Shown here: piece by piece, positions 42,101-52,512 of the stretch | Layout: each line of letters opens with the position of its first letter | How positions within the stretch are numbered: position 1 is the first letter of the stretch | Source: Tulasnella sp. 424 | Lineage: Eukaryota > Basidiomycota > Agaricomycetes > Cantharellales > Tulasnellaceae | DNA: 64,000 nucleotides | NCBI GenBank assembly: GCA_019633425.1 | Contig: WSUB01000027.1 | Span: forward strand, 62,001 to 126,000 | Direction: 5' to 3' | Translations under genes and position numbers: made by a program | The notes under the pieces: model-generated | Told to the model about the DNA's origin: nothing | The model's database searches: none | The model's input: the letters and a program-made list of their open reading frames with translations, nothing else

Positions 42101-42781
42101 AGTAGGAGAAGATGGTTGGGGAGGGGAAGAGATGGTGGAAAGAGGTGTGAGAGGGGAGATCCTGATGGACGTTGCAGCGTGTTGCGGGTGCGCGCCGGGG
42201 GAAGGGCCGATATGCGCGGGGTGGCCAGGAGAGGTTATTCCTTCCCCATACTTGTCTTGGTTCGGAGCTTGGGACTGGGAAAGATTTAGACTAGCTAAAG
42301 TGCTGTCGTCGGCCGTGGTTGCTTGGCTATCCAAGCTGTCTCGGGAAGGGTCTTGGATGTGATCGGACTCGGCTGAAGAGGAGGCGTCATGCTTATCATC
42401 GTCTCGGTGCACGTCGTTGGTCGGAGACGCGATTTCCAGTGACTTGGTGCTGCTCCTTTTATCGTCAGTCTCCTCGTCGGTATCTGCCGCTTTTGGTTTC
42501 CATTTCCAGTCGAAGCCACGTCCAACGCTGGTGATGCCCCATGAATTGCCGACGGAACCACTCCGGCCTAAACTTGGTTTGGCGTTTCCGGTGAAGATTG
42601 GTTTGTCCTCGTCGATTTCGCTGTTGGCACCTTGGTGGTCGTCGTCGCCGTGGTCCCGAAGATAGGAAAAGTTTCTATCGTTTGGGTCCTCTTCTCTGAC
42701 TGTGATGCCGTTGTCCATGTCGACTTGCATTGGTTGGGGTCGGCGGATGTCATGCCATTGGATCCATGATGCGACGGACAT
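39110..42781 (-). CDS. Ser/Thr protein kinase of the PAS-kinase (PSK/PASK) type
   Basis: Predicted nutrient-responsive kinase. Exon 1 (42781 to about 41745) encodes about 345 low-complexity residues rich in Ser/Pro/Thr. An intron of roughly 195 nt joins RLNRSR to ASQKRVSLIAGREVTGLNLL. A second disordered stretch follows, with acidic and Ser-rich runs. The kinase domain begins DDYVISEEAGRGAYGLVKRG (Gly-rich loop). It continues IIKQIIKSRILADCWKKHP, GTIPIEIYVM, GHPNICPLEDFFEDASYYYL, the catalytic loop ICHRDIKDENVVL, IDFGSSG, then LDYAAPEIL, DVWAFGIVAYVLLVGECPF and CLEVDPAARPTMEQIL. The KxRILADCW segment and DFGSSG are typical of fungal PAS kinases. I cannot see a PAS domain before the kinase. 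The gene is divergent from GGPP synthase. Confidence 0.85.
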
Positions 42782-43468
42782 TGATGGGGGGGTGTGGTTG
42801 AAAGAAAGATGAGAGAGTTTGGCTGTCGCTGTGTGTTATAGAGACCAGACACAAGGGTATGTGTGTAGTGGGGGTTGAGGTGGTGGATGGGGTGTCAGTC
42901 TAATGAAGAACGGAGGAGGGGGGAGCGGGGGGTGTTTGTACTGGACAAATTCTAAGAGGACTCTGATGACCAAAGGGTGTTAAGGGCCTCCCACACAATC
43001 GTGGCCGCAGAATGCTCTCACAACACTGAATATGGAACTCCCGCTCATCATCTCGCCTCATTTCGCCCATCATCTCGGTGCCCCTCAATAATCCCTTGAC
43101 ACCGACGACGACAGCGGCAACGATCCCCATTCCCGTGATCTCCGGCCCATCCGAGGCCTCGGCGTTGAACCAATTGACCTTTGCCGCTTTTGCCGTCCGC
43201 TAAGAATGATCGGGCGCCAAGTAAGGACAGGCGCGCAGTACCGATGACGCAGTACACGTTTGAGTGTTTTTTTGGGGGGAGGCCCTGAATGATTACAATA
43301 CCCGTGTTTTCTTTTTTTCTCGAAGCAGGTGGCAATTCGTCTCATAACATAAGCCGCAACAATTCGCACGCGACTCCTAATCCCCCTGATGATTCACAAT
43401 AGCGGTTCGTCTCCATTTTAAACAGCTCACTTGCATAAACCACACCGATCCTCCTACGAACACCTATC
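42782..43468. other. Divergent promoter region, PAS-type kinase / GGPP synthase
   Basis: 687 bases between two start codons, with short homopolymer runs (G7, T8) and C/A-rich sequence just before the GGPP synthase ATG. No conserved ORF. Confidence 0.5.
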
Positions 43469-45034
43469 ATGTCTGCCAGTTATTACGACGACTTTCTTTC
43501 AAAGCTATCAGCACCCCCAGATTGGAGCTCGGCCGATGAGAGGGTGAGAGAACGTTCCACCGACTTGTATCGAACGGGCCGAGTCCTCACATTTCCAGGA
43601 ACGGAAAGACTCTTGTTGAACCACACACGTATATTATGGGCGTGCCCGGGAAGGACATCCGGGGAAAGTTGATCGAGGCCTTCAACCTGTGGCTGAACAT
43701 TCCAGAAGACACACTGGCTGTCATCGCCAGAGTGGTTGGAATGCTCCATAATGCAAGCTTACTGTAAGCCCGCAGCGCAAATTAGACGCTCCACTTGTGT
43801 TCATTATAGCTCACGGACAATATCCTATGATTAGAATAGATGACGTGGAAGATGGCAGTCAGCTGCGACGCGGCATCCCGGGTAGGCCGACCGTTCCCCA
43901 CTTAGCTCTCAGTTGTTCGTAACTCAGCTGCGCTCTTGACACCGGCCGCAGTTGCCCACAAGATCTACGGTGTTCCACAAACCATAAACAGTGCCAATTA
44001 TGTGTATTTCCTCGCATACCAAGAATTATTCAAGCTTCGAGAACTTGATCGGCAAAGCGGAGGTATCCCGCCGAAAGTGGAACTCGATCGAATGGTCACT
44101 GGTTCGTGACCCCCACACGTTCTTTTCACTCGTCAAACCTTAGCATTCTGATTGGACCGCATTTTTCATTTCATTTCATTGTGGACAGAGGAACTCATGA
44201 ACCTTCACCGAGGACAAGGTCTGGACTTGTTCTGGCGAGATACCCTCACTTGTCCGACAGAGGAGCAATACATCGCAATGGTCAACAACAGTGAGGAGGT
44301 GCCCAGCTTCGTTATGAGTTCATTCCAGATCGCCTAATTCGCTCTTTATTTCTCGGCCCCTTTGTGACCCTTGCATTTCTCCAGAGACTGGCGGGTTGTT
44401 CCGGTTAGCCATCAAGCTGATGATGGCCAAGAGCGCGTCGGATGTGTGAGTTATGGCCTCTGTATTAGCGATGCCACGTGCAATTGACTTCACGTCTTCA
44501 CAGAGACTACGTCCCACTCGTAAACCTCATTGGAGTGTACTTCCAAATTCGGGATGACTACATGAACTTGCAATCAAACGAGGTCCTGACATGTTTCCTC
44601 TTCTGCCACACCATCCATTTAGGTACTGACACGGGCATTTTGGTTCTCCTTATATAGTATACCGATAACAAAGGGTACTGTGAAGACCTAACTGAGGGCA
44701 AATTCTCCTTCCCGATCATCCATTCAATCCACGCCAACTCATCTAACCGCCAGGTTCTCAGTGCGTCTACTCGAGCGTTCCCCTCCGCCCCACGCTCTAA
44801 CCGATCCTCTCTCTCTCCTCCTTTTCAATTTTAATAGACGTCCTCGCTAAACGACCCTCAACACCCACCATGAAGCGCTACGCAGTCAATTATATGCGCG
44901 ACCGCACGGCGTCCTTTGAATATACACGCGGTGTGTTGGACAAGCTCGACCGGCAAGCGAGGGACGAGGTGGCACGGTTGGGCGGAAACCCCAAATTGGA
45001 GGCAATATTAGATGCGCTCCAGGTTAATGATTGA
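43469..45034 (+). CDS. Geranylgeranyl diphosphate synthase
   Basis: Trans-prenyltransferase that makes C20 GGPP for protein prenylation and terpenoids. It starts [20 protein letters not shown]. An intron after DER joins [20 protein letters not shown], then [16 protein letters not shown]. The first Asp-rich motif is [15 protein letters not shown]. Later exons give [53 protein letters not shown], then the second Asp-rich region [14 protein letters not shown] and the [11 protein letters not shown] segment. It ends ALQVND. Order and length (about 320 residues) fit fungal GGPP synthases of the BTS1 type. The aromatic residues that limit chain length cannot be judged with confidence. There is no terpene cyclase nearby, so a housekeeping role is likely. 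Confidence 0.93.
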
Positions 45035-45451
45035 CCGAAAGGCCGAGGAAAGCTCGGCGAGATGGAGACGCCAGTGGTCGCGATTGATGGCAGCTAGACA
45101 GCATATAGACCAATCTCGACGTGTTTACGCGCCCACGCGTCTACTCATAAATGCATCTTATTTACCAGTTAATGCAATGCAGAAGGAAAAGCAGATGAGA
45201 CTCTTCGTATCGCGAGACTCCGTCGGCCCATCAACCATGAGGTGTTGGCCAACACAGCCCTACGGAAAACTCGATAAAAGTAAGAAGAGTGTGTTATTAT
45301 GCGTATGGTAATATAAAATGCAAATGAATGGGTTAATTTGTTAGTGACTGGCTATGCTATTAGTTGCGGCTAGAAAACGGGCAATCCGGCCCGGGGATGT
45401 GAATGGTGGTGCAGACTCGAAGGAATACGGTGGGCTAGGCGGAAGGAATTT
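45035..45451. other. Convergent region, GGPP synthase / secreted protein gene
   Basis: About 420 bases between two convergent 3' ends. One plus-strand ORF (45012-45311) overlaps the end of GGPP synthase in another frame and has no protein character. A/T-rich sequence near 45290-45360 may hold poly(A) signals. Confidence 0.45.
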
Positions 45452-46654
45452 TTATGCACTCGGCTCAAAATAAAAGTTCTGGTGTCCAAAGGAGCCAGGC
45501 GTCAGATTCGTCGTGTCCCGTGAAAGACGAACGGGGTTTACTAACCACCGCAACAGCCTCATCATCACCCTCAACATTGGCACCATCGGCGGTGACGGCA
45601 AACGTCCCCTGACCACGCTCATGCACCGCCATAGCCTTCTCCACAGCTTTGCCGTCAGGGTTTACCCAGGTCGGCTGGAGTTGAGCGGTGGAGAAGTCGA
45701 AATTCCAGATGGCGGATTCGTAGGCCCGGAACGAATGTGATTCACCGATAGGGATTTGTTCACTGGAGGATGATGATACGTGGGGTACTGGAGCTGGGGG
45801 AGACATTATTGGGGCTGAGGATGGAAAGTAAGGGTGAGAACTACGCTGGAGACTGCCTTAAGATGCGGGGAAGATACGCACTGCGTGAAGTGAACCCGAG
45901 ACGAGCTCGATTGGCACCAAGAGAAGAAGCCGTCACGTTGTAGGACGAAGTCGAAGACGTGATTGCGCCGAGGAAAGGGAGTTCGTCGTCTTGGGGAGTC
46001 TACATAGATCGAACGTTCAGTGTCTGTCGGTCCCGCTCGAAGGTCGTCACCACTCACCGAGATCCTGAAATCGAAATGTCTGAAGTGATCCGCCTTGAAA
46101 GACACCTCCAACGCCATGTCAGGGTCTCGGGATATGGTGTAATAACCATCAGACGTGAAGGAACGAGACACATATCCAACGAGGGTGTCGTTGCCAGGGT
46201 AGTGGACGCAAATAATCCCGGAATGTCTGCAGCAACGGTAGCGTTGTCAGCAAAAGCGGAAAAACTGGGAACCTGGTTGAAGCCTCACGTTTGGCCTGCA
46301 GATCGCTTCAAATTTAAAGCGGACCTGTTACCATCTTCGCAAGGGAGAGGTGTGGCTGAACGACGCTGATCACGCGTCTCGACTTCTGTGTTCAGCAATA
46401 ACCGGGTTCAGTGAGTCTAGAACTGAATGGCGATACTTGCGTGTCGGATACGTACTTCTTGGTGCTACCAAGTTTTTGGGCGTAGCGGGGTTCAACCCGG
46501 CGGCAAGTCGCTGCGCATTGATTCCGTTCAACGCTACCGGAGTATCCTCAGCGGTTTCCGGTGCTGGTGCGGCATTGCATCCAACGACCAAGAAAGAAGC
46601 TGCGACCAGCGCAAGGAAAAAAGACCGGAAAAATGAAAGTTGGGAAGAAGGCAT
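45452..46654 (-). CDS. Secreted protein of unknown function, agaricomycete-type
   Basis: A clear signal peptide (MPSSQLSFFRSFFLALVAAS, cleaved near CNAAPA) is followed by a spacer. A domain then starts GYVSRSFTSDGYYTISRDPD and continues MALEVSFKADHFRHFDFRIS. After one or more introns there is TGDDLRAGPT-like sequence, then SFRAYESAIWNFDFSTAQLQ and PTWVNPDGKAV. An intron (GTTAGT...CACCAG) joins a last exon, NFYFEPSA, with its stop at 45452. The order GYVS, DDL-aG, ESAIW---P-t--LtaqWVN-DG, V-F-L--- matches, from memory, a repeatedly annotated family of small secreted proteins in mushrooms. No enzymatic motif is visible, and no function is known to me. Exon borders in the middle are uncertain. 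Confidence 0.7.
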
Positions 46655-46668
46655 TATTATGAAAGGAA

Positions 46669-46700
46669 GGATAGAAGGGGGAAAGGATAGAAGGGGGAAA
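46669..46700. repeat. Two-copy 16-bp tandem repeat
   Basis: GGATAGAAGGGGGAAA occurs twice without a gap, just upstream of the secreted protein gene's start codon at 46654. On that gene's sense strand it is a pyrimidine-rich tract. It probably lies in the 5' UTR or core promoter. Confidence 0.85.
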
Positions 46701-47359
46701 GGATGTGAGGGAAGCGCTAACGAAAAACCAGCGTTAGAACCTTGGCACTAAAGTACCACTGCACGAAGGAGAGAGAGAAAGGAAAGTTGAAGTTTGAGGC
46801 ACGGTGAGACAAAAGGTGAGCAAGGGGTAAAGTAATAAGAGGGGCGGCGGGGGCGTCCTTGGCTGCCGACAAAGAAGCGCCTTTGTCGTCCTGCTGCGTT
46901 CTTCCCTGCAGCCAGGTCCGTACACCAGCTCTCCCCCCGTTGCTGAATCGCACGCCTCGATATCCGCTTTGAACCTCATTGCCTCGGTCCGAACAACTTC
47001 CCTGTTGCCAATTGGTCGCCATTACGTCAAAAAAACCATCGCACATGCTTCGGACTCGTGAGTCGCCGGCGGTCCCAGTGCGCAAATTAGAACGAGAGGT
47101 CCCGTAGAAATTACCGGGTCTGGGATAGCACTAGATTAGGATAAACCATTAACCGGCACCAGGAGGAATTGATGCGGTCGAGTTCATTTCTCTTCGAGTG
47201 TCGGTGGTCGAGTGAACCAAAGGAGTGCCTGGTGCATGTAATTGGCATTGTTTGCCCCCCTTGCACAAGTACTGTGGCTTCATCCACAACCGACTCCCGC
47301 CCCCTTGGTCCAAAAATAGCAACATTCCAGGACTCCCAAAGGTAAATTAATATTGTTTT
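46701..47359. other. Divergent promoter region, secreted protein / F-box gene
   Basis: About 660 bases between divergent starts; no conserved ORF or RNA was seen. Confidence 0.5.
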
Positions 47360-48721
47360 ATGCAAAGTGACCACTATTTGACATGTCCCAAAAGAGGACC
47401 AATGGCACTTTCAATATCCTTCGGACGCACTGGCATCCGCTCTCTACCTCCAGAGCTCCTTGGAAATGTTTTCCACTCCCTCTACATCGACCCAGAAATA
47501 TCCAGGACAAACGAATTAGATAGCAGTCACAGACTGCTGCAAGTGATGCTAGTCTGTCAACAGTTCAATCGCATCGTCCAGAGCAGCCCTAACCTCTGGA
47601 CCGACCTCTGGTTGGTTAGACCGAGACGAGATGAAACAGAGGATCGGAAACTAGAGTGGGCGGAGTGGATTAAGAAGCAAATCGCCAATAGTGGGCAGCT
47701 ACCTCTCCAGATTGGCATCGTGGTGAGCCACATCCCGATGGCCTTGATATATCCCTTCTTCCTCCCGACATCAACTCGCTGGGAGCGCCTTGTTATCGCT
47801 CGGATGCCGGGGATCACATACCCCCAAGCACGCTATGAGCCGAGGACATTCCGGCCGCTGTTCCATACGCCCATTCCCCGGCTGCTGGCCTTGTCCGTTG
47901 AGGAGCTGGGAGTCGCTCGGACAACCTGGGGTTCGGTATTTTGTCACGCGCCGAGCCTCGTAGAATTGGAGTGTCACGAACAAGCCGTCCTATTTCGACC
48001 TAACGATGAGGAGGAGGGGGCCCAGTACGAAAATATTATCCGGGAAAATAAGAACGGCGTTCATTATGACTTCGCCCAAAATACATTGGAGGTCCTCTCG
48101 ATCTCTGGGGTCATAATGCCTATCTCCATTGAACCTAGGGTTATGCGTCGACTACGTCTCCTCTCCCTCGCATCCTCCCACTCTCGACCTTGGGAGTTCT
48201 TGGGCAGATGGGATCTTCCGGTCCTCGAAGAACTTCGCATATCAGGCAACCCGTATGCCGAAGTCAATGACGGGGTCCCACCTTTCGTCTTACCGGAATT
48301 ACAACGTATTAAGTGGACGGACTTCGAATTCTTCTATCTAAGCTCCGCAGACGGCCAAAGCGCCGATCTCTTGCTTCGAAGGATCCTCTCCGCCGCTCCA
48401 AAGCTTCGCTCCTTCGCCGCTCTCGGATCAAGCACACACATCGAGTACCTTGGCCCGCGGCCGATTCGAATGTCATGGTTCTTGGAAATATGCAGTGCAA
48501 CAGGGGCTCCGAAATATAGCCCTGACCTCAGGGAGCTTTGCCTGCTTGAGGCGAGCATCCGAGAAGTGGAACGATTGGTTGATATCCGGCCTCATTTGGA
48601 GAAGGTGGAATTAAATATCTTGAGGAAAGGTCCGTCGCCTGTCGCAATAGGAAGGGACTGTCCCAAGGTGGAAATGGTAAAAGGACGCGTAGAGCTCCGA
48701 TTCCATCACTGCAGGCATTAA
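47360..48721 (+). CDS. F-box protein with LRR-like region
   Basis: An intronless 453-residue ORF; a start at 47402 (MALSISFG) is also possible. An F-box-like N-terminus reads IRSLPPELLGNVFHSLYIDP, then LLQVMLVCQQFNRIVQSSPN and LWTDLWLV. This matches the LPpEll--If--l...l--l-lVck-w--i--s-P-LW pattern, with the F-box helices interrupted by about 15 residues. The rest is a repeating Leu-rich region (LPVLEELRISGNPY, LPELQRIKWTDFEFF, SPDLRELCLLEASIREVERL). Agaricomycetes carry very large expanded families of such proteins, thought to recruit targets to SCF ubiquitin ligases. The substrate is unknown. Confidence 0.85.
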   Translation: MQSDHYLTCPKRGPMALSISFGRTGIRSLPPELLGNVFHSLYIDPEISRTNELDSSHRLLQVMLVCQQFNRIVQSSPNLWTDLWLVRPRRDETEDRKLEWAEWIKKQIANSGQLPLQIGIVVSHIPMALIYPFFLPTSTRWERLVIARMPGITYPQARYEPRTFRPLFHTPIPRLLALSVEELGVARTTWGSVFCHAPSLVELECHEQAVLFRPNDEEEGAQYENIIRENKNGVHYDFAQNTLEVLSISGVIMPISIEPRVMRRLRLLSLASSHSRPWEFLGRWDLPVLEELRISGNPYAEVNDGVPPFVLPELQRIKWTDFEFFYLSSADGQSADLLLRRILSAAPKLRSFAALGSSTHIEYLGPRPIRMSWFLEICSATGAPKYSPDLRELCLLEASIREVERLVDIRPHLEKVELNILRKGPSPVAIGRDCPKVEMVKGRVELRFHHCRH

Positions 48722-49227
48722 AATTCTCTGATTCTTTGTTTCCCATTTACGGTATATCCTGTAGATTTCTCCTACATACGACGCACCCAGCGTGACGGCC
48801 AGACTGTTGATGGATTTGTGAATCCTGCCCCGCATTTTCTCATACGATACCATGTCAAACTCTTTTAGTAGTAATACTCAAAATTAGAGAATGGCCAGAA
48901 GTAAGACCTGATCAATGGGGAGTTTTAATCCGGGTGGCGATAAAAGTTGGACCATAACTGGGTGACTTAAGCAACCGCCTTGAGGTAGTAACAAGGCCGT
49001 TTGGGCTCTCGGCGCGCATCGATGCCTTGCATGTCTTGTGTTGTTTGATCGCCCTTGAGCGAGGGTCACGGCAACCTCAAGCACGGAGGGGACTTGGCAT
49101 AGCACCGATAAGGAGATGGCACATACAGCAACAAAGGATGACAATACAGATGCGATAGAAGAGGATGCAAGTGCACTCTGCAAATATAAACGGAGGACCA
49201 AAGACCAAATAAGGGTGAAGCAGACGT
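48722..49227. other. Convergent region, F-box gene / eS24
   Basis: 506 bases between two 3' ends. Short ORFs only; nothing supported. Confidence 0.5.
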
Positions 49228-49829
49228 TTACTTTCCCTTCTTTGGTGGTTCGGCTGCCTTGACCTTGGCGGTACCGCGGAACTGGAGGACGGCGATGGAA
49301 TTAGTCGCGGTCGGAAGAGCTCGCAACGGTCACGACAACGAACCTTCTTTTGACGATTCTTCCTCTCCTTGCGCAGCTTCCTCGTTGGTCGCTCCACCTT
49401 CTTTGCCAGCCCGTCCTAGAATTGGAAATGACGACGATACGACAGTCAGGGAATCAACAGCCAACGGATATTTAGAAAGTCTCTCGTACTCTTATCAGCC
49501 GGTACTTGGGCTCGAACCGCTTCTGAGCCTCCTCGTTGTCGTAAATGAGAGCGAATCCAGTGCTTCGTCCACCACCGAAATGGGTCCGGAAACCGAAAAC
49601 GGCGACACGGTCCTTATCGGTCTTGAACTTTTCTGCGAGCTTCTCCTTGAGCTCAGCTTTGGGCACATTGGCCTTCGCAGGGTGGATCACATCGAGGACG
49701 AATTGTCGGCGCTGAAGCAACCGGTTGTTCATGTATTTGCGCGATCGTAGAGTGACTGTTCCTTCCGACTGGTGAAGCAGACATGTCAGCCGAAAGCAAG
49801 TGGGTGAAGGATCAGAGTGTGCACACCAT
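49228..49829 (-). CDS. RPS24: 40S ribosomal protein eS24
   Basis: Cytosolic small-subunit ribosomal protein, 135 residues. The start codon alone forms the first coding exon: ATG at 49829-49827, then an intron GTGTGC...TCACCAG. The next exon reads [40 protein letters not shown] and [20 protein letters not shown], ending YRLIR. Then [20 protein letters not shown] and QKKVR, and a last short exon, [15 protein letters not shown]. The TRKFMTNRLL-like start, the GFGG-KSTGF loop and the RKQRKERKNR tail are diagnostic. It is divergent from the DUF4870-like gene, with 252 bases between starts. Splitting right after ATG is common in eukaryotic ribosomal protein genes. Confidence 0.96.
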
Positions 49830-50081
49830 GATGGGCAAGGCGTAAGTGAGGGTGTCAAGTCTTGAAGTGGAACGCCTGGCCTGGAAGTTGCAATCTCGAC
49901 TATGGAAGGGGTTAACGGAGGGACTCGCAAAACTGTTGATTCCCTGAGCACGTCGAAAGCCACTCGCGTCAATGCGAGCAAACCAAGCACCGAACCGCGG
50001 GAGTGCATTAACGGAGATAACGGTAGGACTAATCCCCGTTGTTCTGGGAACTCGCTTTCATCCCGCCTTTTCCAGACCGAG

Positions 50082-50885
50082 ATGCAATCAACCTCTTACA
50101 GCAACTTTGCAAAGGCATCAGCGTACTCTGCTCCCCCAGACCACTCCAGCCCGATGTCAACCACACCCACTCGGCCGTCAATGCCGGCTCACCAATCCTC
50201 CAACTTCGTCTCCCCGAATAGCGGACCCAGTGGCTACGCCTCGACGTCGTACCAAGCGGGCGGAATCCCAGACTGGGGAAACTCTGCAGGAAGTGGCGGC
50301 TCAGGAGGATTTGGATATGATGCGGAAGTGCAGGAAATTCAGACGAACGAATGGGAGACGAGGTTCGGCTGGAGGGTGGACGTCATCGCTGCGACAGCGT
50401 ATCTCGGTGGTCCAATAACGGGTATGTTGGATGCGATAATGCTTTCTCCAGACAGTTGCTGAATGCTCTCTGCGACGCTCTAGCTCTCATATTCCTCATA
50501 CTGGAGACTCACTCCGACTACATTCGGTTCCACAGTACGTGCTCCTTGCGGCGCAGTAACCGCACGCCGGGAGGCTAACATCTTGCGTGCCCCCCCACAG
50601 GTTATCAATCTGCCCTGTTGACAACGCCACTCATTCTTCTTCGACTATTCCTGGGCCTCATACACTTCCCGGGCTTCTTCTTGACATTGCTCACCTTGGT
50701 CATCGTGGGCTCGATCCTCTTCATGGCGTGAGTTGACCGGACCATTGGCCCCTGTCTTGTCCCCAAACTGAAATGACTGTTTCTCCAGATACCGAGCCTA
50801 CCATGATGCAAACCAAGGCTCTCTGGAACGATACCACCTTCCGTTCATTGGCGAATTCGCCGATAGATGGGTGGGAGAGGAGTAG
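50082..50885 (+). CDS. DUF4870/Tic20-like multi-pass membrane protein
   Basis: A polar N-terminal region of about 110 residues (from [20 protein letters not shown]), with a Gly/Ser-rich patch, leads to a compact membrane domain. This reads [20 protein letters not shown], then after an intron [57 protein letters not shown], and the tail [26 protein letters not shown]. The order YLGGPIT-A----E---DYIRFHSYQS...LP-IG--A is that of DUF4870/UPF0132-type small membrane proteins, related to Tic20-like folds, with about four helices. Exact function is unknown. Splice sites are good (GTATGTTGG...TCTAG, GTACGTGC...CCACAG, GTGAGTTG...CTCCAG). A start at the downstream ATG (50154) is possible. Confidence 0.8.
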
Positions 50886-51139
50886 AATACGCCACCGCAG
50901 TTTTATACGCCAGTCTTGCACAACCATCAGACATTCTGCATTAATGTTATCTCTTTTGTGATCTTCTTGGCTCTCCTATGTGCCGCTTGTAAGACGTTTC
51001 GAACTCCTGAAGGGCGGTTGGCTCGCGCCCCCGATTCTTGGACACTTCGGACCCGAGAATAGCTACTTCTCACGTGGAGATTTGTGTTTGGGCTGCGTCA
51101 AGCATCCAGCGCGAACGACGACCCGGCAGTCGGTTTCCA

Positions 51140-52121
51140 ATGACTTCGCGAAGAAATGTAGCATTCTCTATATCCAGCTCAGTTCTGCTGTGGGCGCTGA
51201 CTATCCTAGTCGCAATTACACCTTGGGTGAGTCTTGAATATGCTTCCGAGTCTTGGCAACTGAGGGCGTCTTGGTGTCGAATGATCGACCGCTGGCCGTT
51301 CAAGCACCATTCGTTTGCCTTCAAGACCACGGAATCGTCCATCCTTACTATATCAGATGAGATGTGTCGAGCTCAACTCAATTTTATTTATTGATAGTCT
51401 GTACAACCTGTAAATGCTGGCCTCACCAACCCGTATTGGGAAGGGGTCTACCTTTGTAAATGTGAGCCCACCAGGCCACTTCGTCAGTAAACTTCAAATA
51501 CACGCATGGTTAACGTGTGCTCTCCTATAGGCATCTGTTTTGGTACGAACTACACCATCTTGCCGATTTACAAGCCAACAAACCCGGAGAAGCCATGCCT
51601 CACTTGCACGAAACAGTGGTGTTTGGACCAAAAATTGCCTATATGCGTTGGGGCTGAAATTGGCGGTACTAATCCCGATACCGGAACAGGCAAAGAAGGA
51701 GATGTCGAGGGTCGTTGTTTCCGTGAGTGAGAAAAATACCCATGCCAGCGCGTTCCCGCTCATGTCTCTTCCAACAGAACGATATTTCCCCAGAGACCAG
51801 ATTGTCGTGACGCTATTCGTGATCGTCGTCGTGGGCCTCTTGCTAGCAGCAGCAGTTCGACGGCGGATGGAACGGGCAGGTTACAGCTTTAGCAACGCAC
51901 CGAGATCGGGAACGCGTTGGCGCGAGGCACGTGTGCCAATTAGATTCCATATCTGTAGCAATTTCTGACCCGCAAGAGCTGATCCCGCTCTATAGATGTT
52001 CTTCCCGGCTAGGCCCGTGCCTCCTGCATCACCACTCTTTGACCTTGATCGACATTCAAGCCCAACCATGGCGACTTCAAATTCGAGAGGCTACTCAGTA
52101 GTTCCGGAAGAAGAGCGATAG
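51140..52121 (+). CDS. Unknown Cys-rich protein with two membrane helices
   Basis: Exon 1 reads MTSRRNVAFSISSSVLLWAL then TILVAITPW, a signal anchor or first helix. Joined exons give VQPVNAGLTNPYWEGVYLCK and CICFGTNYTILPIYKPTNPE. KPCLTCTKQWCLDQKLPICV and GAEIGGTNPDTGTGKEGDVE follow, then RCFQRYFPRDQ. A second helix, IVVTLFVIVVVGLLLAAAV, is followed by a short RRRMERA basic stop and a cytosolic tail ending SNSRGYSVVPEEER. At least eight Cys lie in the predicted lumenal or extracellular part, suggesting disulfides. I do not recognise a named family but believe similar proteins are widespread in fungi. The last intron uses a weak donor (GTGCCA). A downstream ORF reading through it would end with a different tail. 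Confidence 0.6.
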
Positions 52122-52512
52122 TGTTTATATTTCTTGTCTTCGAACGTCTGGCCTTTCCTTCCGATCAGACTCGTATCCCCATCCTAAAACGACCCAGCGT
52201 TCATGGCTGCCAGATTCATTTAGACGTGCTTGTAAATCTCACAAGTATCCGCATCTCAGGGTGATTTATATAAGGCAGGCTTCTCGCTGCTCCAGTCGAC
52301 GATCTGCGGCAGAGTCTATGATGCTTTGTTGTGCCAAGTGCTTCCCAATCGTGGAATCATTCGATTGCAGTCCGCGGCATCACGCCAATTTACGTGGGAT
52401 CTCATCTCAAGCGATTCGCGGTTGACTCTTATCCAATACGCACCCATTTGAAGACTCACTCTTTCTAAGCCTGCTCCCTTTTTCAAAGCTTTAAAGCGAC
52501 CCCGAGATTGAA

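Noticed and set aside
45012..45311. A 99-codon plus-strand ORF after GGPP synthase
   Set aside because: It overlaps the last GGPP synthase codons out of frame and has no conserved-looking sequence.
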